The translations under genes were made by a program, and so were the position numbers. Positions 58,741 through 64,000 of a stretch of 64,000 bases of DNA are shown piece by piece; positions within the stretch are counted from its first letter, which is position 1, and each line of letters opens with the position of its first letter. The stretch is from the NCBI GenBank assembly GCA_049647585.1, contig JBARXY010000011.1:351326-415325 (forward strand), given 5' to 3'. The notes under the pieces are model-generated. The model ran no database searches, was not told the DNA's origin, and saw only the letters and a program-made list of their open reading frames with translations. This stretch comes from JAGQSZ01 sp049647585. Its GTDB lineage: Bacteria > Actinomycetota > Acidimicrobiia > Acidimicrobiales > Microtrichaceae.

Positions 58741-59625
58741 ATGGATATCGGTGTCGCACTCCCGACGATGGCCCGCGATTACACCAGGGCCACGACGCTC
58801 GACTGGTGCCGGGGAATAGACGAAGGCCCGTTCTCTTCGATTTCATGCGGTGAGCGGATCACGTTCCACAATCAAGAACTGTTGGTGACCAACGCTGCTG
58901 CCGCGGCGCTGACGACCAACGTCCGGGTTTTCGTCAACCTGGTGGTTCTACCGACCCACCCGATCCCGGTGATCGCCAAGCAACTGGCAACGATGGATGT
59001 CCTCTGCGACGGCAGACTCACCGTTGGGGTGGGTATTGGTGGTCGGGAGCACGACTACCGCGCCGCCGTATCATCAATGGCGCACAGACACCAGCGTCTC
59101 GACGACGGGGTGGCCGAAATGCGACGGCTGTGGGCCGGCGAACCACCCTTCGAATCCGCCGACCCGGTCGGACCCACGTGTGTCCAGCCCGGTGGACCGC
59201 CGATTCTGGCTGGAGCGATGGGTCCCAAGGCACTTGCCCGAGCGGCCCAGTGGGCCGACGGCATTTCAGGGTTCTCACTGACCGCTGACGCCGCAGAAAT
59301 GGCTGCTGCCTCGACGGCATCGAAACAGGCCTGGCTCGACGCCGGCCGTAGTGAGAAGCCGAAGGTCGTCAGCGGTTGCTTCTACGCACTAGGTGTCGCC
59401 GACCCTCAACTATCGCTACGGAACTTCACGTCCGATTATCTGAATATCTTCGGCAGGAAGTTCGCGGCATCGGTTGCCGAAGCCTCCGAGACGTGGACTG
59501 CGGACAGGCTGCTCAGGGTGCTCGATGATGCCGAACAGGCCGGAGTCGACGAATTCATCCTCGTTCCCGCGACAACCGACATAGCGTGTCTGATCGCGAC
59601 GGTCGACCTGGTCAGCAGCCGCTGA
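58741..59625 (+). CDS. LLM-class F420/FMN-dependent oxidoreductase
   Basis: 294 aa. MDIGVALPTMARDY start, VFVNLVVLPTHPIPVIAKQLATMDVLCDGRLTVGVGIGGREHDY and PPILAGAMGPKALARAAQWADGI are typical of the luciferase-like F420-dependent subgroup. Shorter than the 45265 homologue. Its 3' end overlaps the convergent GGDEF gene by 14 bp. Confidence 0.88.
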   Translation: MDIGVALPTMARDYTRATTLDWCRGIDEGPFSSISCGERITFHNQELLVTNAAAAALTTNVRVFVNLVVLPTHPIPVIAKQLATMDVLCDGRLTVGVGIGGREHDYRAAVSSMAHRHQRLDDGVAEMRRLWAGEPPFESADPVGPTCVQPGGPPILAGAMGPKALARAAQWADGISGFSLTADAAEMAAASTASKQAWLDAGRSEKPKVVSGCFYALGVADPQLSLRNFTSDYLNIFGRKFAASVAEASETWTADRLLRVLDDAEQAGVDEFILVPATTDIACLIATVDLVSSR

Positions 59626-60979
59626 CGGCGCTGTCCGGAGCCACGCTGCTCGTGGCCACCACGCTGTCGGGCGCCACGACCACGTCGAAGCCACCCCGTT
59701 TGGCCTCGTAGCTCGCCTGGTCGGCGCGGATCATCATGGCAGGAGCGTTCAGCGCCGAGCCGACCACGACTCCGGCGCTCGCTCCGATGGTGAGCACACG
59801 CTCTCCGACTAGGATTGGTTCTCCGATCCGTGCGATGAACCGCCGAGCCAGAGCATAGAAATCAGCTCCGTCCGGGGGTTCGGCGAAGACCACGACGAAT
59901 TCGTCGCCACCGGTCCGCGCTGCCTGGTCACCACTTCGCACGGTCGTGCGGATCCGATCAGCCACGGCCTTCAGCACCTCATCTCCAACGGCATGGCCGG
60001 CTGAGTCGTTCACGTCCTTGAAGCGATCGAGATCCAGGGCGATCACGCCGATGGCCAATTCTCCCGGAAGCGAGGTGATGTACTCCTCGAGCCCGGCACG
60101 GTTCGCCAATCCGGTCAAGGGGTCACGGAGAGCGGAAATTCGTAGCTGCTCGATGAGCTGGCGACGTTCCTCGATGTCCTCCACCTGGGTCAGAAACTGG
60201 ATGCCGTTGTCGTCGCCGTCGCGGAGCAATGTGGTTGTCGCACGGGTCCAGACCGGCCTGTTGCCGGCCGCCAGAAACCGTTTCTCCAAGGAGAAGCTGA
60301 CGGTCTTGCCGTCCAGCAGACCGATGGCCGAATCAACTGTGGAGCGCAGGTCATCCGGGTGGGTCGTCTCGAGAACAGAAGTCTGCAGCAGTGATTCGGA
60401 GCTCATGCCCAACAGGTCGCAAAGCGCCTGGTTGACCCTGGTGTAGTTGCCGTCGAGAGTCGTGATCGCCATACCGATCGGACTTCGCTGGAAGGCCTGT
60501 TCGAAACTCCGCTGGGCCGCGTTGCCGGAATCGACGCCACGATGTCGTCCGGTGATGTCTCGTGCGTTGATCAGAATTCCGCCGACCGCCGGATTGTCGA
60601 TCAGGTTGTTGGCGACGATCTCAACCTCGTGCCAGTTGTCAGAGGTGTGGCGAAGGCGCAGCGTCAGATGCTCCACGCCGGTTCGAGCAACGTCGCAGGT
60701 TCGAACACAGTCGACGCTTCCGACAAGCGACTGGGCAGCCAGTCCGACGTCTTCGGGGTGAACGAACTCAAGAAGACTGCGACCTGTCAGTTCATCGTTC
60801 CAGAGCCCCAGAATCCGCTCCGAGGCCGCGCTGGCGTATCGAAGTTGTCCGTACTCGTTGACAACCAGCACCAGATCCGAGGAATTTGCCAGTATCGCCG
60901 TCAGAAACGACATGTCGGAACCCAGCTGAAGGGGCTCAGTGTCCTGCTCTATGCCGCTTCCCGCGTCGAACTTCACCAT
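59612..60979 (-). CDS. PAS-PAS-GGDEF diguanylate cyclase
   Basis: 455 aa, no TM. PAS1 ~20-130 (ILANSSDLVLVVNEYGQLRYAS, EFVHPEDVGL), PAS2 ~150-270 (FQRSPIGMAITTLDGNYTRVN, TTHPDDLRS) with a PAC tail, then GGDEF ~280-440. The active loop RTGGDEFVVVF is intact, DPLTGLANR and LDLDRFKDVND bind Mg2+/GTP, and RSGD five residues before GGDEF is an RxxD inhibitory site, so c-di-GMP product inhibition is expected. No EAL domain. Cytosolic sensor; PAS ligand unknown. Confidence 0.95.
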   Translation of the reverse strand: MVKFDAGSGIEQDTEPLQLGSDMSFLTAILANSSDLVLVVNEYGQLRYASAASERILGLWNDELTGRSLLEFVHPEDVGLAAQSLVGSVDCVRTCDVARTGVEHLTLRLRHTSDNWHEVEIVANNLIDNPAVGGILINARDITGRHRGVDSGNAAQRSFEQAFQRSPIGMAITTLDGNYTRVNQALCDLLGMSSESLLQTSVLETTHPDDLRSTVDSAIGLLDGKTVSFSLEKRFLAAGNRPVWTRATTTLLRDGDDNGIQFLTQVEDIEERRQLIEQLRISALRDPLTGLANRAGLEEYITSLPGELAIGVIALDLDRFKDVNDSAGHAVGDEVLKAVADRIRTTVRSGDQAARTGGDEFVVVFAEPPDGADFYALARRFIARIGEPILVGERVLTIGASAGVVVGSALNAPAMMIRADQASYEAKRGGFDVVVAPDSVVATSSVAPDSAVSGC

Positions 60980-61023
60980 GTACCAATCGGCAGGAATCCG
61001 TCCGGGTGGAGAATTATCTGGTC

Positions 61024-62583
61024 TCAGATGCCGGAACGGAATTCTCGGATGGTCTCATCCTGGAGACGTTTCAGACGATCACTGAGTGAAACGTGGTAGA
61101 CGTGCGGATTGACGAGCCGCCTGACGCCAGGATCCAGACTGGCCACGTCGTCAGCCCGGCGTTGCGACAATTCGTCGATACCGACCGGGCCCCCTTCACG
61201 TACACCCTGTGAGACCACAACGTCGGACAACAGCTCTACCCGTGAGGTGTCCTTCAGGCTTAACCTGCGGAACACACCTTCGTCCATCGGGTGATGCAGC
61301 GTCATCACCTCACCCATCGCGAACGGTTCCTCATCCGGCAACATCAACAGGTCAACTGTGGCGAGTCCCGACCGGTCATAGATGCGCCAACAACGATTCG
61401 GTCCGACGATCGGAATCTTGGCCCTTGTCTCTGACAACTTCACGGCGGGGATCCAGGTCCCTGATTCGTCGTGGATCGCGGTGAGCTTGTAGACCCCGCC
61501 AAGTGAGCTGTCCCCCTCTGATGTGATCAGGCGGGTGCCAACGCCGTAGACCAGACGACCTCTGATCGCCTCGGGATCAAGGCCCTCACCGACTGCCTCC
61601 TCGGCGACCTGGGTGAGTATCTGCCAGATTGTCAGCTCGTCCAGGTCACCCGAGAGAACGATGCGCACATTTTCAAAACCGGCCTCGTCGAGCATCTTGG
61701 CCGACCGGACCGCCAGATGGGCCAGGTCACCGGAGTCCAGACGAATGCCACGAGGGCTGTGGCCCGCTTCGCGTAGCTCCTTGAAGACGGTGATTGCGTT
61801 GGGCACGCCGGAGCTGAGGGTGTCGATGGTGTCGACGAGCAGGGTGCACTCATCGGGATAGCGGGCAGCGAATGCACGGAATGCTCCGATCTCGCCCTGG
61901 CCCAGCGCCAGGTAGGCCTGCACCATCGAATGAGCGTGCGTTCCCTTGGGATCACGTCCCGCAGCCACCGAGGCCTGGACGTTGGATGTCGATGAGCACC
62001 CGCCGATCAATGCTGCCCGGATTGCCTCATCGACACCTGCTGCGGGCCCCCGGCGCATGCCGAACTCGAGGACGTCTCCTCCCCGGGCGCTCTGGACGAT
62101 GCGCGCCGCCTTCGAAGCAATGAGGGTCGGGTAGTTACAGATGTTGAGGAGGACGGTTTCGAGCATCTGGGCAACTGCCAGAGGTCCTGTCACCGAGATC
62201 ACCGGCACGTGTGGGTGGATGACCCGGCCCTCTCCGACAGCACGAACCTCGAGTGAGCCGAAGTGGCCATTCTTTGCGAGCCAGTCCAGGAACTCGGAGC
62301 TGAATCGGGGCTCGCCGGTTGGATCCCGTTGTTGCGCGAGTGCGTTCAACTCGGACTCCGTGATGTGCACCGACTCCATCCAACCAAGCAGTTCCTCAAG
62401 TCCGGCGAAAACACAGAATCCGGCCTGGTGACTGCCGTAGTCGGGGTTGGTTCTATAGAAGTAGTCGAAATGTGCCGGGCGATCTGCCAGACCGTCAGCC
62501 AAGTAGAGCTGGGCCATCACAAGTTGGTAGAGGTCGGTGAACAGCATTCCCCGACGCCAACCCGGTGCCACTTCGGCGTTCAT
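61024..62583 (-). CDS. pncB: Nicotinate phosphoribosyltransferase
   Basis: 519 aa. LFTDLYQLVMAQLYL start, FEFGMRRGPAAGVDEAIRAALIGG, GTHAHSMVQAYL with the phospho-His, GVPNAITVFKELRE and RGIRLDSGDLAHLA are the NAPRTase blocks. Converts nicotinate + PRPP to nicotinate mononucleotide with ATP (NAD salvage). Overlaps pncA by 4 bp, so deamidation and ribosylation are coupled in one operon. Confidence 0.96.
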   Translation of the reverse strand: MNAEVAPGWRRGMLFTDLYQLVMAQLYLADGLADRPAHFDYFYRTNPDYGSHQAGFCVFAGLEELLGWMESVHITESELNALAQQRDPTGEPRFSSEFLDWLAKNGHFGSLEVRAVGEGRVIHPHVPVISVTGPLAVAQMLETVLLNICNYPTLIASKAARIVQSARGGDVLEFGMRRGPAAGVDEAIRAALIGGCSSTSNVQASVAAGRDPKGTHAHSMVQAYLALGQGEIGAFRAFAARYPDECTLLVDTIDTLSSGVPNAITVFKELREAGHSPRGIRLDSGDLAHLAVRSAKMLDEAGFENVRIVLSGDLDELTIWQILTQVAEEAVGEGLDPEAIRGRLVYGVGTRLITSEGDSSLGGVYKLTAIHDESGTWIPAVKLSETRAKIPIVGPNRCWRIYDRSGLATVDLLMLPDEEPFAMGEVMTLHHPMDEGVFRRLSLKDTSRVELLSDVVVSQGVREGGPVGIDELSQRRADDVASLDPGVRRLVNPHVYHVSLSDRLKRLQDETIREFRSGI

Positions 62584-63203
62584 CCGGCTGACCCGACGAG
62601 TACCACCGACGCCCCGATCAGTTCTTTCCGAGCACGGTCACCGTCACCGTCTTCGATTTCGACTGCCCGACTCAGATCCCACAGCACGACCGACCCGAAT
62701 CCGGCGCTGACGGCGTCCAAGGCAGTTGCCTTCACGCAGACGTCGGCGGCAAGCCCGACGATCACCACGTCGGTGATCTCCCGCTCGTTCAGGTACCCGG
62801 CCAGTCCGGTAGGCCGAGCGGCCCCGCTGTCCGGGTCGAGCACGGTGAAGGCCGAATAACCGTCCTCTCCCCCGGTGCCCTTTCGGAGCACCAGGTCGGC
62901 CTCCTCACTCAGGTCAGGATGCGATTCGGCACCCCATGTGTTGCGCACGCAATGAACGGGCCAGGTGCCGCCGCCTTCGATGAAGTGCGGGGTCCGGGGT
63001 GGATGCCAGTCCTGGGTCTGGACCACGGTCGCTCCACCCGCACGGGCAGCTGCTATCTGGACGTTGATGCCGGCGATGATCTCGTCCCCACCGGTCACGT
63101 AGAGCGACCCGGCCGGATCCGCGAAGTCGTTCTGGACATCGACGACCACCAGAGCGACATTCGGCGCGTACCGAGGCGCAGTCGCACCGTCCTCACCTGA
63201 CAT
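62580..63203 (-). CDS. pncA: Nicotinamidase (isochorismatase family)
   Basis: 207 aa. Catalytic triad Asp in VVVDVQNDFADP, Lys in VLRKGTGGEDGYSAF and Cys in VIVGLAADVCVKATALDAV; metal ligands in QDWHPP and nearby Asp/His. Hydrolyses nicotinamide to nicotinate for PncB. GGAGG lies 7 nt upstream of ATG 63203. A 12-bp hairpin lies in the leader. Confidence 0.96.
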   Translation of the reverse strand: MSGEDGATAPRYAPNVALVVVDVQNDFADPAGSLYVTGGDEIIAGINVQIAAARAGGATVVQTQDWHPPRTPHFIEGGGTWPVHCVRNTWGAESHPDLSEEADLVLRKGTGGEDGYSAFTVLDPDSGAARPTGLAGYLNEREITDVVIVGLAADVCVKATALDAVSAGFGSVVLWDLSRAVEIEDGDGDRARKELIGASVVLVGSAG

Positions 63204-63229
63204 CGGGACACCTCCATGACAGTTGGATT

Positions 63230-63259
63230 TCTAGGCCCGAGCGCAGCCTCGGGCCTAGA
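63230..63259. promoter_or_regulatory. 12-bp perfect hairpin upstream of pncA
   Basis: Arms TCTAGGCCCGAG and CTCGGGCCTAGA around a 6-nt loop, 27 bp before the pncA start. Could be a 5'-leader RNA hairpin (attenuator/stability) or a protein-binding dyad. Confidence 0.6.
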
Positions 63260-63326
63260 CCCGACCTTAGAGCGCGCGCCATAGGTGGGGCGTGGTGACC
63301 GCTACGGGGAAAATTACTTCGAGCAA

Positions 63327-63358
63327 CTAATGGACCTTCATTAGAATTCTGTAATAAT
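63327..63358 (+). promoter_or_regulatory. Promoter and dyad of DUF11 lipoprotein gene
   Basis: TGGACC (63331-63336), 16-nt spacer, AATAAT (63353-63358). The dyad CTAATG-N6-CATTAG (63327-63344) overlaps the -35, so the gene is probably repressed or activated through it. The segment is distinctly AT-rich. Confidence 0.5.
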
Positions 63359-63419
63359 GCATCCCGGGCCCGATCGAGGATCTCTCCCCTCGACGGGGAT
63401 ATCGAAGGAGCAACATCGA

Positions 63420-64000
63420 ATGACATCGCGACGAGCGTGTTCCGCCGCCTTGGTAACCGTGTTGGTGACGCTGATAGCGGCGTGCGTACCAGCCCCAACG
63501 CCGGATCCGGGTTCAGGCGACCCAACGACGACAACTACCTCGACAACGTCAACCACCTCGACAACGTCGACAACTTCGACGACGAGCACCACGACGACGA
63601 CGGCGGTGCCGTTGCCTGCGTCGATAGGGCTGGTGCTCGCCCAGCCCTCGCACGGCAACGGGACGCTAGTGATCGGTGGCCAGAGAACTCCGCTCGACTA
63701 CGTGCTCACGGTCACGAACGATGGCGATGAGCCGAGCGGCCCGATCGTGGTAACCGACACATTGGACGGGAAAACCACCCTCGTCGCCGACTCGGCCAGC
63801 TGCGGCTCGACACCTGGCTGCAACGTGACGACCACCCCGCGCTCCGGCTCCGAGGGCGAGGGGATCACATGGAACATCACCGATGTCGCCCCGCGCACCT
63901 CACACGAGCTGACGGTCTCGGCAACAGTCAACTCCCTGACTGCGAACACGAACATCAAGAATCTCGGGTTCGTCACCAACGTCAACACCCCGAACTGCGC
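63420..64000 (+). CDS. DUF11-repeat lipoprotein, C-terminus cut by window edge
   Basis: At least 193 aa, open at the right edge. A signal peptide with lipobox LIAAC (Cys ~22) is followed by a Thr/Ser linker ((TTS)n, ~residues 36-62) and then one DUF11-type immunoglobulin-like domain: LDYVLTVTNDGDEPSGPIVVTDTLD, SCGSTPGCNVT with a likely disulfide, ITWNITDVAPRTSHELTVSATV. More DUF11 repeats may follow beyond the window. AAGGAG lies 9 nt upstream of ATG 63420. Cell-surface structural or adhesive role is inferred. Confidence 0.82.
   Translation, partial: MTSRRACSAALVTVLVTLIAACVPAPTPDPGSGDPTTTTTSTTSTTSTTSTTSTTSTTTTTAVPLPASIGLVLAQPSHGNGTLVIGGQRTPLDYVLTVTNDGDEPSGPIVVTDTLDGKTTLVADSASCGSTPGCNVTTTPRSGSEGEGITWNITDVAPRTSHELTVSATVNSLTANTNIKNLGFVTNVNTPNC

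Overview
The window is one continuous stretch of a high-GC genome. It has short intergenic gaps, many 1-4 bp start/stop overlaps and frequent GTG/TTG starts. Gene content points to Actinomycetota, and by inference to a free-living Acidimicrobiia-type lineage: two deazaflavin (F420)-dependent nitroreductase-fold proteins, two luciferase-like monooxygenases, a DUF2510 protein, an Rrf2 regulator next to sulfate-assimilation genes, and at least eleven starts preceded by a TAnnnT box exactly 6-7 nt upstream (leaderless mRNAs). There are no rRNA or tRNA genes, CRISPR arrays, transposases or phage genes.

Layout. 1-10.3 kb: aminotransferase (cut by the left edge), DUF2510/LURP-one-like protein, a two-domain acyl-CoA dehydrogenase, SDR + carboxymuconolactone-decarboxylase-like pair, CsbD protein, aldo/keto reductase, SDR + DHA2 exporter pair, and a 350-bp non-coding region with a 31-bp direct repeat and a 17-bp perfect hairpin. 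10.5-18.5 kb: SRPBCC-epimerase, a NitT/TauT-type ABC importer with two fused permease domains and no binding protein, preceded by an unlisted 24-codon leader ORF with a strong RBS; methyltransferase; MBL-rhodanese protein; a damaged-looking Fic gene. 18.5-32.6 kb: a CcmF-like haem lyase whose tail overlaps, on the opposite strand, a 12.3-kb seven-gene operon (secreted/membrane protein, ABC-2 exporter, Gly/Gln-repeat membrane protein, MoxR ATPase, DUF58 protein, giant triple-VWA protein).

32.7-46.3 kb: diaminopimelate dehydrogenase and a carbohydrate-leaning block (GH15, GH38, GH31) mixed with a patatin-like lipase, tyrosine-phosphatase-like protein, cation-efflux protein and metallophosphoesterase. 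46.4-48.6 kb: VapBC-like and MazEF-like modules tail to tail, then PgeF. 48.7-54.6 kb: a fusion of YceI, cytochrome c and a copper-monooxygenase-like region; cysD-cysNC with a divergent Rrf2 regulator and a dyad placed inside the cysD promoter; a Gdx/SugE guanidinium exporter under a guanidine-III riboswitch. 54.7-64 kb: thioesterase, mesaconyl-CoA hydratase, SnoaL-like protein, DDN protein, lipoprotein, LLM oxidoreductase, PAS-GGDEF cyclase, pncA-pncB NAD salvage operon, and a DUF11 lipoprotein cut by the right edge.

Two genome-style signals run through the window. One is the leaderless promoter grammar. The other is short imperfect tandem repeats, mostly with a unit of exactly 15 bp, which sit on start codons, stop codons or linkers. 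Functional assignments rest on motifs and family recognition by eye; no database search was run.
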